This document shows, piece by piece, positions 24,701 through 33,053 of a stretch of 49,986 nt of DNA. The notes under the pieces were generated by a model. The model ran no database searches. It saw nothing but the letters and a program-made list of their open reading frames with translations, and was not told the DNA's origin. The translations under genes and the position numbers were made by a program. This DNA is from a virus. Every line of letters begins with the position of its first letter. Position 1 is the stretch's first letter. The DNA is taken from positions 1 through 49,986 of the IMG/VR virus record IMGVR_UViG_3300046721_000546. The stretch is one strand, 5' to 3'.

Positions 24701-26319
24701 ACGACACCACCGCGATCCAGAACGCGGTCAACGTCGCCGGGGCGCACACGGTCTTCTTCCCGGCGGGCACCTATCGCACGACCGCGTCGATCTATCTGGC
24801 GGCTGGCGTCTCAGTGCTGGGCGTGGGTCCGGCGTCGGTCATCGCGGTCGCGGCGACCCAGTGGACGTTCGTGCTCAGTTTCTCCACCGCCACCGACGCG
24901 CATGTCGAGATCAGCCACCTGACCATCGCCCCCACCGCCGCGAATTGCGTCGGCGTCGGCGCCACGCTGGCGAATTTCGTGAGCATCCACGACGTCACAT
25001 TCGCCGGCACCGCCGCCAACGCGATCAATCTGGACCGTTGCGCCTGGTATGCGATCGAGGATTGTTTCGTCACCTCAAGTATGAACTACCTCGGCGGGCC
25101 GGTGATCTGTCAGGATACCACCAGCGCCAACGGCAGCGCGATCGGCGGCAACGGCACCATCACCCGCGTCCGCTTCGCACCGATGACCGGGTCGCCCTAC
25201 GGCCAGCGCGACGCCTGCATCCGCCTGAGTTCGCAGCCGACGACCAATGTCAGGGAATGTTACTGCGCCTGGGGCGCTTACGGCGCCGGGCCGGTCAGTT
25301 TCATCATCATCGAGAACCAGTGCCAGGGCAACATTATCGCGGAAAACATCGCTCTGGGCATGGACTTCGGCATTTTGATCCAGCCGGGAGCGATGGCGAA
25401 CGCCGTGATGCCCGCCTACATCACGGTTACGCAAAACGCCATCGACTCGTTCGGCTCCATCGCGTGCTTCGTGGCGGGCACCGCGAGCCTTCAGGCCGAG
25501 TCCATCACCATCATTGATAACTATTTCACCGAGCCGCAGTCCGAATGCACCGCCGCCGCGATCTCAGCCGGGGGCACGGGTTACACGGTGGGGAACATCC
25601 TGACCGGGCCCGCCGTGCCCGCCGCGCAGGAAGGCGCGCAGGTATTGCTTCAGGTGACGGCGGTCAGCGGCGGCGTCATCTCGGGCGTAAGCGTCTACAA
25701 CAGAGGTCTGACGCAGACACCGCCCGCCAACCCCGTCGCGTTCACCGGAGGGAGCGGTTCCGGCGCCCGGTTCAACCTGACATATTCGACCGCCGGTTAT
25801 TGCATGTTGCTGCTTTACGCCAACAACTCTAGCGTCAAAGGTAACTTTTGCCTGGGTTACGGCGGCAACCGTTATGGCGCCGGTATCGTCGTGCAAAGCG
25901 TTTTGAACATCATCATCTCGGGAAACCGTTGTAACAGCCTGAACATCGGGATGTATTGCCTCGACGCGAACTGCGCCAACATGATCATCACGCACAACAA
26001 TCTCTACATAAACAATATCGATTTTGGCGGCCCCGCGCCGATTTTCTCCATCCTCCAGGACAATATCGGCGTCCCCTGGATCTCGGGCACGCCCGCCCTT
26101 CCGGCGACCGGCGTCGAGGTCACCAATCTCGCGCCGTATCCGAATGAAATTCTGATCACGGGTGGCGTCGTCTACGGGATCACGGTCAATGGCGTTGGTC
26201 TCCAACTCACGGGCGGGGCGCAGTGGACGGCGCCGATCATTCTGACGCTACGGCCGCAACACGCCATCGCGGTCGCCTACACCAGCCCGCCGACCTGGAC
26301 CTGGATACCGATGCTATGA
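21763..26319 (+). CDS. Giant tailspike/fibre with pectate-lyase-like beta-helix
   Basis: 1518 residues. I chose GTG at 21763 over 21736 because VADLLRIKRR then matches the start of the 19914 fibre and a GAGAGG site lies 9 nt upstream. The N-terminal anchor (to about 60) is followed by shaft repeats: FLPLSGGRLSGGLSF, then blocks with YLDNNYSTN-x-QGDARWVNV and GDTMTG near bases 22190-22280, 22740-22825 and 23325-23415, and a last GGNVTGHTTF. From about residue 965 it is a parallel beta-helix: VKDYGATGNGSTDDTTAIQN, then FFPAGTYRTT, the tailspike/pectate-lyase-3 entry motif. The C-terminal 550 residues likely bind or cut host polysaccharide. It is the largest gene here. Confidence 0.85.
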   Translation: MADLLRIKRRPAGGAAGAPASLLSSEVAFNEVDRTLYYGLDNAGGVTTNIIPIAGSGAFLPLSGGRLSGGLSFGVATVSNPTDMSRHISLFDGWGGFSITGGTLNLVSGGMLTMLFQGATATMGTGVGLYLDHDPVNATEAVPKQYLDNNYSTNTQGDARWVNVTGDTMTGPLGIADTSSSPLVILGNPVMPGIPPPAPSVRFIGAHNNDGMFLVDAFGNGGSGGGGFFMARSTGGDAGAPGAVAAGQRMGGLRFSGYGTTGYGTARAVIQAFAAETFTDAAQGVYFSFLTTAIGTATPLERLRLTDAGALLLQVGDPTQPLQAVPKQYLDNNYSTNAQGDARWVNVSGDTMTGQLNIANNNSALSFKDASGGDVRFIVGSDNHLGVYSTGSAGATNVVILDFYARNDSPLVTFSQSTTFSKDVTLWGTLTSNSSINLNNGVGNDPNDRSRGITLWGPTVGTGYGFAVTAYTLNYAVQGGSQSRHDFYSDTDLLFRVGGDQVQLYRPMILARDPIAAMEAVTLQYLTANTISAGGGDARWVNVTGDTMTGLLGIAAPDTPTTAQLVLNPTATGAVRLESKIRFYGSFDYAGDTTPRFAASIRGGFQGGAWGSEHLDIWVSNQTNDANTDANQSRVARFNLNGLTLANGLSVGGDSGLHNVFLDGNMGIIYRGLSGATQRWVGFGYNGALNLYIDGAYTSDLATTAWVDGAYLRLTGGNVTGHTTFSGANPQISLNSTTGDYRSLSFETNGLWRWHFTVTAGESTGNVGSDFTISRMGDNGSPIDAPLRIMRNSGRMYLQSGNDPMEILSPAGTGARYRSTINGLRTWSAGTWTDGSYSIGDESAAQLRLTIDTSGNTTLNGGLTVAARSTLNGIWLNNHVSNTATDLTGGIDMYGGSYGFSITGGTLNIIAGGAVWFYPAGTQIAAFNNVGLSFVSGTTVVLGRDPSAAMEAATKQYVDSRARLYTNVKDYGATGNGSTDDTTAIQNAVNVAGAHTVFFPAGTYRTTASIYLAAGVSVLGVGPASVIAVAATQWTFVLSFSTATDAHVEISHLTIAPTAANCVGVGATLANFVSIHDVTFAGTAANAINLDRCAWYAIEDCFVTSSMNYLGGPVICQDTTSANGSAIGGNGTITRVRFAPMTGSPYGQRDACIRLSSQPTTNVRECYCAWGAYGAGPVSFIIIENQCQGNIIAENIALGMDFGILIQPGAMANAVMPAYITVTQNAIDSFGSIACFVAGTASLQAESITIIDNYFTEPQSECTAAAISAGGTGYTVGNILTGPAVPAAQEGAQVLLQVTAVSGGVISGVSVYNRGLTQTPPANPVAFTGGSGSGARFNLTYSTAGYCMLLLYANNSSVKGNFCLGYGGNRYGAGIVVQSVLNIIISGNRCNSLNIGMYCLDANCANMIITHNNLYINNIDFGGPAPIFSILQDNIGVPWISGTPALPATGVEVTNLAPYPNEILITGGVVYGITVNGVGLQLTGGAQWTAPIILTLRPQHAIAVAYTSPPTWTWIPML

Positions 26320-26341
26320 CCGCAACAAATGGAGCAACCTG

Positions 26342-26692
26342 ATGGCCGCGTTGATCATCCCTAATCAGACGACTTTCGGTCAGATGACCAACAGTGTCGT
26401 CTCCCGCCTCGCCGGTCTCAACACCACCGTGCTGCGTCTCAACGAGGCGGTGGCCACCGCCTCGGCCGACTATGGCGGCGTGCCGGGCACGGAATTCGAA
26501 TCCGGCTCGATGGGCGGCATGGGACCTTACGCGCCGAACAATTTCGGCGTGCAACCGGACCCGGCGTCACCCGGCGTGAACGGAACAAACTACGCCGACG
26601 CGGTGGGCCAACTGGCGACCCAGTGGGCGGCGTTCTGGGCGCTCGCCGCGCCCTACATCAAAACGCTCGACAACGGCCAGGCGGCGATGTGA
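26342..26692 (+). CDS. Small structural protein
   Basis: 116 residues with GGAG about 12 nt upstream. It has a helical N-terminus (MTNSVVSRLAGLNTTVLRLN), a Gly/Pro-rich middle (residues about 48-80), and a C-terminal helix (QLATQWAAFWALAAPYIKTL). It sits between the spike and the probable tail-tube gene. A minor tail or fibre-attachment protein is likely; no family recognised. Confidence 0.55.
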   Translation: MAALIIPNQTTFGQMTNSVVSRLAGLNTTVLRLNEAVATASADYGGVPGTEFESGSMGGMGPYAPNNFGVQPDPASPGVNGTNYADAVGQLATQWAAFWALAAPYIKTLDNGQAAM

Positions 26693-26735
26693 GCCGGAGC
26701 GTCCATCGATCAACTCAACAACGGGAGTGTGCGAA

Positions 26736-26954
26736 TTGAGCGGAACACAGCAAGACGTATCGACCCTACCGGCGACGGTGACGTTGCCGATCGCGCGGTG
26801 GAATCAGGTGCTGGAGGTGCTGGGTGGCCAACCCTGGCGAGAGGTCAATCCACTGATCGTCGATGTCCACCGGCAGATCCAGGACGCCGTCAACGCGCAG
26901 CAATCCGGGTCGCAACACGGCGAGGCGCGGCTCAAACAGGTAAACCCCGTGTGA
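26736..26954 (+). CDS. Small hypothetical protein
   Basis: 72 residues if started at the TTG at 26736, 8 nt after GGGAG; a GTG at 26727 would overlap that site and add three residues. It is a single amphipathic protein (LPIARWNQVLEVLGGQPWRE) with no motif. Its stop overlaps the GTG of the next gene (GTGA). Confidence 0.5.
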   Translation: MSGTQQDVSTLPATVTLPIARWNQVLEVLGGQPWREVNPLIVDVHRQIQDAVNAQQSGSQHGEARLKQVNPV

Positions 26955-29128
26955 GTGGCGCCGCCGCCAGGTCCCGTCTGCCCGCGGTAAAATACTCGCA
27001 GACGCAGCTTGGCGGGGTCGTGGTGCAGGGCGCCTTTCAGCCCGGCGGTCTCGATCTGCTTACCCCGACGCTGCGCCTGCAACCTGGCGTGTTGCGTGAT
27101 GCCATAAACTTCGAATGCGCGCAGCAGGGCGGCTATCGTCGGATCGACGGTTATGAACGGTACGATGGCCGCTTCTCGCCGTCCAACGCCTCGTTCACGC
27201 TGGTGCAGATTGAGGCCACGACCTCGACCGGCGATTTCAACGCGGACTTCTCAGCCGACTTCGATATCGCCGGTTTCGCCGGCATCGTGCCGCCGGTCGG
27301 TTCAACCGTCATTCAGGATGTGACCAACGCCACGGGCGTTGTCATCGCCGTGGAGACAGGTCCGCCGGCCTACATGGTGCTGACCCAGGTCACGGGGTCG
27401 TTTGACGAGATACATGCCATACGCGCTTCACCGGGCGGCGAACTCATCGGTCAGGCGGTGCCCCTGACGGTGCGTCTCAGCCTGAAGCAGGCGGCGATCT
27501 ACAAGGCACTGGCGGCGGACTCGTATCGGGCGCTGATTCACCAGGTGCCCGGCTCCGGCCCGGTGCGCGGTGTGGTCGGCATGGTGTTCGACGGCGTCGA
27601 CCAGGTGTTCGCGTTCCGCGATAACGTCGGCGCGACCGCCTGTGGCCTCTGGAAGGCTACCCCGGGCGGCTGGACGGCGGTGCCGTTCGGTGGCCTCGTC
27701 TCGTTCACCGCCGGCTCCGGCGGCGCCCCACCGCCCGAGGGCGCCATTCTGACGCAGGGCGGCGTGACCGCCACGATCCAACGGGTGATGTGGCAGAGCG
27801 GCTCCTGGGCCGGTTCGGCGGTGGGCGATTTCGTGATCGTCGGCGCGACCGGCGCGTTCCTGGCCGGGGCGGCGACGGTGGCCGGCGGCTACACCGTTAC
27901 CCTGACCGGCCCGCAGGCTCCGATCGCGCCGTTGCCGGGTGGACGATATGAATTCGCCAAGGCCAATTTCGCCGGTCAGGTGGCCACGCGACGGATCTAC
28001 GGCGCGGACGGCGTCAATCCGGCGTTTGAATTCGACGGCGTGACTTACGCGCCGATCCGAACCGGCGCCGTGCCCGATCAGCCGTCGCATATCACTTATC
28101 ACAAAAATTACCTGTTCCTGGCGCAGGGTTCCTCGATCATGTTTTGCGCCGCCGGGCTGCCGTTCCGGTGGTCGGCGGTCGACGGCGGCGGGGAAATCGC
28201 CACCGGGGACGTGGTCAACGGCATGATCACGCTGCCGGGCGACCAGACCTCGGCGGCGCTCGCGGTGCTGCTGCGCGGATCGTTCTCGGTGCTGTATGGG
28301 ACTGACCCCACCACCTTCAATTTCGTCGGTTTCAGCACCGGAGTGGGCGCGCAGAAATATAGCATTCAGAATATGTTCGATTTGTTCATTCTGGACGATC
28401 TCGGCGTGATCGCGTTGAAGACATCCCTTAACTACGGCAACTTCGAACCCGCGACGCTGACCAAGAACATTCTGCCGTTCATCCAGCGCCAGCGCGGGCA
28501 TTTGCTGGCGTCCTCGGTCAATCGGGAGAAAAGCCAGTATCGGCTGTATTTCAATGATGGCTATGCGCTGTATGTTTCGGTGCTGAATCAGGAATACCTC
28601 GGCGCCACGCTGGTTCGCTACGCGCATCCGATATTCTGCACCGACACGACGAACCAGACATCACAGATCGAGGCGACCTACGCTGGCGGCGTGGATGGGT
28701 ATGTTTATCACCTCGATGTCGGGACGAGCCTCGATGGCGCGGATCTCGAGGCGTATTTCACCACGGCCTGGGACTCCGTCCGCGCGCCGCGCGTGTTAAA
28801 GCGGTTTCGAGCCGTGTCAATTGAGTTTCAGGGCGAAGGATACGCCGAGGCGCGATTTGGCTATCAACTTGGTTACAATAGCGCCCAGATCGCGCAACTC
28901 CCGGATGTAGCCACGGTTCTTAACCTCACCAGCATCGCGGCCTGGGACACATTTATATGGGAGCAGTTCGTGTGGGACGGGGCGACTTTGTTGCCTTCTG
29001 AACTCGACATGACGGGGGTCGCGGAGAACCTGCGGTTTCAGATCGCATCAGGAACGAACTACATGGAGCCATACACCGTGAATTCGTTCATATATCATTA
29101 CAGTTTAAGAAGAGGAATGCGCGTGTGA
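26951..29128 (+). CDS. Tail tube/nozzle-like protein
   Basis: 725 residues from the GTG at 26951; the frame reaches further back (26729), but that part is antiphase of the small gene before it. The N-terminus GGLDLLTPTLRLQPGVLRDA, then GGYRRIDGYERYDG, is a motif of a podovirus tail protein family I have seen next to fibre genes. The middle is beta-rich, the C-terminal 200 residues include YRLYFNDGYALYVSVLNQ and an extended beta part. By length and place it is the best candidate for a T7-gp12/P22-gp10-like tail nozzle, which is inference. Confidence 0.55.
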   Translation: MSGAAARSRLPAVKYSQTQLGGVVVQGAFQPGGLDLLTPTLRLQPGVLRDAINFECAQQGGYRRIDGYERYDGRFSPSNASFTLVQIEATTSTGDFNADFSADFDIAGFAGIVPPVGSTVIQDVTNATGVVIAVETGPPAYMVLTQVTGSFDEIHAIRASPGGELIGQAVPLTVRLSLKQAAIYKALAADSYRALIHQVPGSGPVRGVVGMVFDGVDQVFAFRDNVGATACGLWKATPGGWTAVPFGGLVSFTAGSGGAPPPEGAILTQGGVTATIQRVMWQSGSWAGSAVGDFVIVGATGAFLAGAATVAGGYTVTLTGPQAPIAPLPGGRYEFAKANFAGQVATRRIYGADGVNPAFEFDGVTYAPIRTGAVPDQPSHITYHKNYLFLAQGSSIMFCAAGLPFRWSAVDGGGEIATGDVVNGMITLPGDQTSAALAVLLRGSFSVLYGTDPTTFNFVGFSTGVGAQKYSIQNMFDLFILDDLGVIALKTSLNYGNFEPATLTKNILPFIQRQRGHLLASSVNREKSQYRLYFNDGYALYVSVLNQEYLGATLVRYAHPIFCTDTTNQTSQIEATYAGGVDGYVYHLDVGTSLDGADLEAYFTTAWDSVRAPRVLKRFRAVSIEFQGEGYAEARFGYQLGYNSAQIAQLPDVATVLNLTSIAAWDTFIWEQFVWDGATLLPSELDMTGVAENLRFQIASGTNYMEPYTVNSFIYHYSLRRGMRV

Positions 29129-30774
29129 GCAACTTCTTCTACACGCCCACCGGAACGCCAGGGACGGCGACTCCAGGCGCGTCCGCGCCGATCAGGGCGG
29201 AATTCCAGCTTATTTCGGCGGCGTTCGACCTGTTCCCGTCGCTCGCGGGCAGCGGTGGGCGCGCCGTGGTCGTGAACCCGGCGGGCACGGCGCTGACGCT
29301 TACCACCGGTCGGTTGACGCTGGGTGGAGACCTCTCCGTCTCCGGGACGTTCCCCACGACATTGCTCGCGAACGCCCCGACCAATCTCACGCTGCCGATG
29401 GTGGATGGCACGCTGATGACGTTCGGCGGCGGCGCCATGACGGGGGATCTGACGTTACGGGGCGATCCGACCAGTGACCTGATGGCGGTGACCAGGCGCT
29501 ATGTCGACACCCATCCGCCTCTGGGCGGTCCGTACTTATCTCTCGCCGGAGGCGTCCTCTCAGGACCGCTGTCGGTGGCGGGCAATGGCGTGACCTACAC
29601 GGGCGTCGGGTTTGGCCATGCCATGGCGTTCGGCTGGGACGGGGCCGCGGTGCAGGCCTATCACGACGGCGCTTCTGTCGGCGCGCTCGCCACCCAGGCC
29701 TATGTCGGCACCCAGCTAAACGGCTTCCTGCCCCTTGGTGGCGGCATTCTCACGGGGCCGCTCACCGGCACGACGGTCACCGCGTCGACTTACGTCGCGA
29801 CCCTCTCAGGTGGTGGCCGGGTCGTGCTTCACGATCCCGCCGCGGGGACCGACGCCAAGGCGTTCGACTTCGTGTCAACCAGTGCCCAACTTCGCGGGCG
29901 ACTGATGAACGATAGCTTCCTCAGCGTGGTCAACTGGCTGACGGTCAGCCGCTCCGGCATGACGACCAACAGCGTGGGCCTGACGGCGACGGAGATCGAC
30001 CTCAACGGCCAGGCGAAGATCAGCGGCATCCTGACGGTGAGCGCCGACGCGACGATCACCGGCAACGCGGCATTTGGCGGCAGCGCGACATTCGGCGGCA
30101 ACGCGACGATCACCGGTTCGGTGACCGCCGCCACCTTCACCGCCAACGCGTCGGTGTCGACCGTCGCCCTCGTCGCTTCTGGTACGATCACCGGAGATTG
30201 GGTGCGCGGAAACACCGCGGTCCAGGCCGGCCCCGACGGCTCGTTGCAGTTCTATACTTTCACCGGCAATAACCGCCGGTTCGCGTTCGCGAACCAGTGG
30301 TCCTTGGACTGGAGTTCCCTCGATGGCTCGCTGACATGGGTGGTGCCCGGTAACACGTTGTTCGTCACCTTCGCTTACAGCGGACCTGGCAGTATCGGCG
30401 TGAACTGGCTGGGACCCTGGCAGGGCAACGGCGCGTATATCGGCACATCCGACGAACGGATGAAAACCGACATCGAGGACGCCACCGTGGGCCTCGCCGA
30501 GGTGTTGGCGATCAGCCCGATCCGATTCCGCCGCATGAGTTATGACGGCGTTGTTCATGGTCGTTACGATATCGGCTTTTCCGCCCAGGAACTCCGCATG
30601 GTCATCCCTGACGCGGTGATCCAGGTCGGCGGTCCCGACCCGGACAAGCCTGGCTCACTTAAAAGCGACGACCCGGTTCTCGGACTTATGCTCGATCCGG
30701 TCGTGGCGGCGATCGTAAACGGCATGAAGACGCTCAACACGCGCCTCGCGGCGTTGGAAGGGAAGGCCGGCTGA
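29125..30774 (+). CDS. Tail fibre with S74-type intramolecular chaperone
   Basis: 549 residues from a GTG overlapping the previous stop. Two shaft repeats (FGGGAMTGDLTLRGDP with VTRRYVDT; LSLAGGVLSGPLSVAG) lead into a beta-rich stem with many short Ala/Thr/Gly repeats (ITGNAAFGGSATFGGNATIT). Residues about 441-549 are a peptidase-S74 chaperone: TSDERMKTDIEDATVGLAEV, then PIRFRR, YDIGFSAQELRMVIPDAV and VNGMKTLNTRLAALEG. This domain trimerises the fibre and cuts itself off, with Ser in SDER as the expected cleavage site. The stem ahead is the mature fibre. Confidence 0.88.
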   Translation: MSNFFYTPTGTPGTATPGASAPIRAEFQLISAAFDLFPSLAGSGGRAVVVNPAGTALTLTTGRLTLGGDLSVSGTFPTTLLANAPTNLTLPMVDGTLMTFGGGAMTGDLTLRGDPTSDLMAVTRRYVDTHPPLGGPYLSLAGGVLSGPLSVAGNGVTYTGVGFGHAMAFGWDGAAVQAYHDGASVGALATQAYVGTQLNGFLPLGGGILTGPLTGTTVTASTYVATLSGGGRVVLHDPAAGTDAKAFDFVSTSAQLRGRLMNDSFLSVVNWLTVSRSGMTTNSVGLTATEIDLNGQAKISGILTVSADATITGNAAFGGSATFGGNATITGSVTAATFTANASVSTVALVASGTITGDWVRGNTAVQAGPDGSLQFYTFTGNNRRFAFANQWSLDWSSLDGSLTWVVPGNTLFVTFAYSGPGSIGVNWLGPWQGNGAYIGTSDERMKTDIEDATVGLAEVLAISPIRFRRMSYDGVVHGRYDIGFSAQELRMVIPDAVIQVGGPDPDKPGSLKSDDPVLGLMLDPVVAAIVNGMKTLNTRLAALEGKAG

Positions 30775-32174
30775 TGTCCGCGTCCCTCAGCCCGGGGCTT
30801 AATACCCCGACCATCCCGCCGCCGATCCCCGGCACCGCGCCAGCCACCACGCCGCCCGCGAACGGCCTGATCAACAGCGCGCCGGCACCGGACGGCACCA
30901 GCGCGCCGGCCACGCCGCCGAACACCGCCCCCGCGGCGGCGCCAGGCGCCACGCCGACGCCGCCGACGCCTCCTCCGGTCACGCCGCCCGTCACACCGGA
31001 CCCGAACGCGCCGAACGCGTTCAACGTCACTCCGGATCAGACCGTTTCACATCAGATCGGCAACATCATCGCTTCCGGCTCGCCGCTCATGCAGCAGGCC
31101 GAGGCGAACGCCCGCAACCTCATGCAGCAACGCGGGCTGATCAATTCGTCGCAGGCGATCACCGCCGGGCAGAGCGCGCTCTACAGCGCGGCCACGCCGA
31201 TCGCCACCGCCGACGCCGCGACCTACGCCAAGGCGGCGACGGACACCACCACGGCGCAGAACACGGCGAAATTGCAGGCGCAACAGATCTCCGGCCAGAC
31301 CAACATCGCCCAGATCCAGACGCAGTCGCAGAAGGACATCGCGAACATCCAGTCCAACACCAGCCTGTCGGTGCAGGACAAGATCAGTCAGACCAGCCAG
31401 CAGATCGCCAAGATCCAGTCCGACACCAGCCTGACGAACCAGGAGAAGCAGGACGCGACCACATTGGCCGCGCAGAATATTCAGACAAACGCACAATTGG
31501 CCCTTGGGCAGTTGAGCGCCAACACGCAACTGACGTTGCAGGACAAGGCTTCGTCAGCGGCGCAGATCCTCGCCACGCTGAACAACACGAGCGCGCAGCG
31601 GATCGCCCAGATCCAGGCCGACACCAGCCTGTCGGTGACCGACAAGCAAACCGCGTCGGCGCAGATCATCGCGCAGGGCAACAACGCGACGACGCTGGCC
31701 GCGCAGAACCTCGTCAACGCTGGCGCGCTGGCCAACATCGCGGCCAATTCGACCGCGCAACAGCGCATCACGCAGATCCAGGAAGACAACAAGCGCGTGC
31801 TGCAAAACTCCGCCGGGGCGCAGCAGCTTTACTCCTCCGCGTTGCAGAACATTCAGGCGTTCATGACCAACCCGAACCTGAATACCGACCAGCAGGCGAC
31901 GGCGATGAACAACACCATGGATACCCTCAACGAGGGTCTCAAAATGTTCGGCAACATCGACGCCAACACGAACATCAACTCCGTGCTGCGGTTCGGACAG
32001 CCGTCCTCAGATGCGAATTCTTCGACGGGGCCACCGTCGAACCTCGGTGATCAGCGGCAGCTTGGCCCGCCGGGTTCGACCGCGACCCCGGCGTCAGGAT
32101 CTCCGACGTACAGCACCGGCACTCCGGATAACCCGACCAATACCAACCCAGGCGGCGGGGGCGGTGAAGGTTGA
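30774..32174 (+). CDS. Helical internal virion protein with DTSL repeats
   Basis: 466 residues. A Pro-rich disordered N-terminus contains NGLINSAPAP (bases 30861-30890). A conserved entry (QIGNIIASGSPLMQQAEANA, then RNLMQQRGLINSSQAI) is one I know from internal/ejection-type phage proteins. A long alpha-helical region (about 150-340) has repeated SDTSLS/T-x2-(D/E)K units (for example around bases 31352, 31412 and 31618). The C-terminus is Gly/Pro-rich. A packaged protein released with DNA is likely. Confidence 0.65.
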   Translation: MSASLSPGLNTPTIPPPIPGTAPATTPPANGLINSAPAPDGTSAPATPPNTAPAAAPGATPTPPTPPPVTPPVTPDPNAPNAFNVTPDQTVSHQIGNIIASGSPLMQQAEANARNLMQQRGLINSSQAITAGQSALYSAATPIATADAATYAKAATDTTTAQNTAKLQAQQISGQTNIAQIQTQSQKDIANIQSNTSLSVQDKISQTSQQIAKIQSDTSLTNQEKQDATTLAAQNIQTNAQLALGQLSANTQLTLQDKASSAAQILATLNNTSAQRIAQIQADTSLSVTDKQTASAQIIAQGNNATTLAAQNLVNAGALANIAANSTAQQRITQIQEDNKRVLQNSAGAQQLYSSALQNIQAFMTNPNLNTDQQATAMNNTMDTLNEGLKMFGNIDANTNINSVLRFGQPSSDANSSTGPPSNLGDQRQLGPPGSTATPASGSPTYSTGTPDNPTNTNPGGGGGEG

Positions 32175-32179
32175 CGCTC

Positions 32180-32545
32180 ATGGACCGCATCTGGGAGGTC
32201 GTCGGGCCAACGATCTACCTCACGCGCGAGCATTACGAACGCTGTTGGCGGGGCTGGACGATCGAGGGTTACGAGCGCGGCGGCGAACTGGTCGGGGCCA
32301 CGCTGGTCAACGGGCCAGAGTTTCACTTCGTGCTGTTCAATCCGGACAAGCCGATCACCCTGACCGATGTCCGCCACTGCCTCGCCCCGGTCCTCGCGGC
32401 CAACGGGCACGTCATCACGCGCACGCCGCACCACGACACGCGACAGCACAGATTCAATCGCCTCGCGGGCTTTCGTCAGATCGGCGGCGATGAATTCAAC
32501 GTGATTTACCGGATGGAAGCGGCGGGGTCGCGGTGGCTTCGCTGA
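32180..32545 (+). CDS. GNAT-like small protein
   Basis: 121 residues from the ATG at 32180 (GAAGG 9 nt upstream); a TTG at 32171 would add three. The end of the protein (HHDTRQHRFNRLAGFRQIGG, then EFNVIYRME) resembles the final strands of small phage acetyltransferases, where a [RK]-x-F-N-x-x-[LM]-GF motif closes the fold. The acetyl-CoA loop is not clear, so it may be non-catalytic. It lies among internal virion proteins and overlaps the next gene by 13 nt. Confidence 0.5.
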   Translation: MDRIWEVVGPTIYLTREHYERCWRGWTIEGYERGGELVGATLVNGPEFHFVLFNPDKPITLTDVRHCLAPVLAANGHVITRTPHHDTRQHRFNRLAGFRQIGGDEFNVIYRMEAAGSRWLR

Positions 32546-33030
32546 TCAACAACCTGGACATGGGACCGGCGCCGATGGTGCCGCGGCCACCGCTGGCCGA
32601 GGAACCGCCGCCGTCGCCCGAATACCTCGACGCGCTGAAGCGGATCGATCCCGGCCCGCGCGCCAACCACATGGCCGAGGCCGACGCGGCGATGTCGCTC
32701 ACGCCGGAGGAAAAGTTTCTCTACAACGTGCATCTCAACAACCTTTACGGCACCGGCAAGATCGTCCATCCGGATGGTGGCGTGTCGTCCTTGTTGCAAA
32801 TGTCTTTCGAAAACGACGACGGCAAGACCTACAACATCCCCACCGTGTGGGGTGGCAAGGCGCTGGAGCCGGATGCCGCCATCGCGGCGGCGCACCGGTT
32901 CGGCATCGAGCAATTCCCGGCTTATCAGAGCGGTGATGAAGCCGAGGCGCGCTACGACGCGATGCATCATTACCTTGAGAAAGACACTGGCGACTTCATC
33001 GATCGCGCGACACGGGGCGTGCCCCGCTGA
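32533..33030 (+). CDS. Internal virion-type protein with N-terminal LIN motif
   Basis: 165 residues from a GTG inside the previous gene. N-terminal SLINNLDMGPAPMVPRPP is followed by a Pro-rich linker. The domain SLLQMSFENDDGKTYNIPTV, WGGKALEPDAAIAAAHRFG and FPAYQSGDEAEARYDAMHHY is a module I know as a recurring part of phage virion proteins, but its function is not known. A different frame over the stop (bases 33027-33053) encodes PPLINSEGKT. Confidence 0.65.
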   Translation: MASLINNLDMGPAPMVPRPPLAEEPPPSPEYLDALKRIDPGPRANHMAEADAAMSLTPEEKFLYNVHLNNLYGTGKIVHPDGGVSSLLQMSFENDDGKTYNIPTVWGGKALEPDAAIAAAHRFGIEQFPAYQSGDEAEARYDAMHHYLEKDTGDFIDRATRGVPR

Positions 33031-33053
33031 TCAACTCCGAGGGGAAAACCTGA

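Noticed and set aside
26729-26950. 74-codon extension of the tail-tube-like gene
   Set aside because: Antiphase of the small gene at 26736; the GTG at 26951 has the usual 4-nt overlap.
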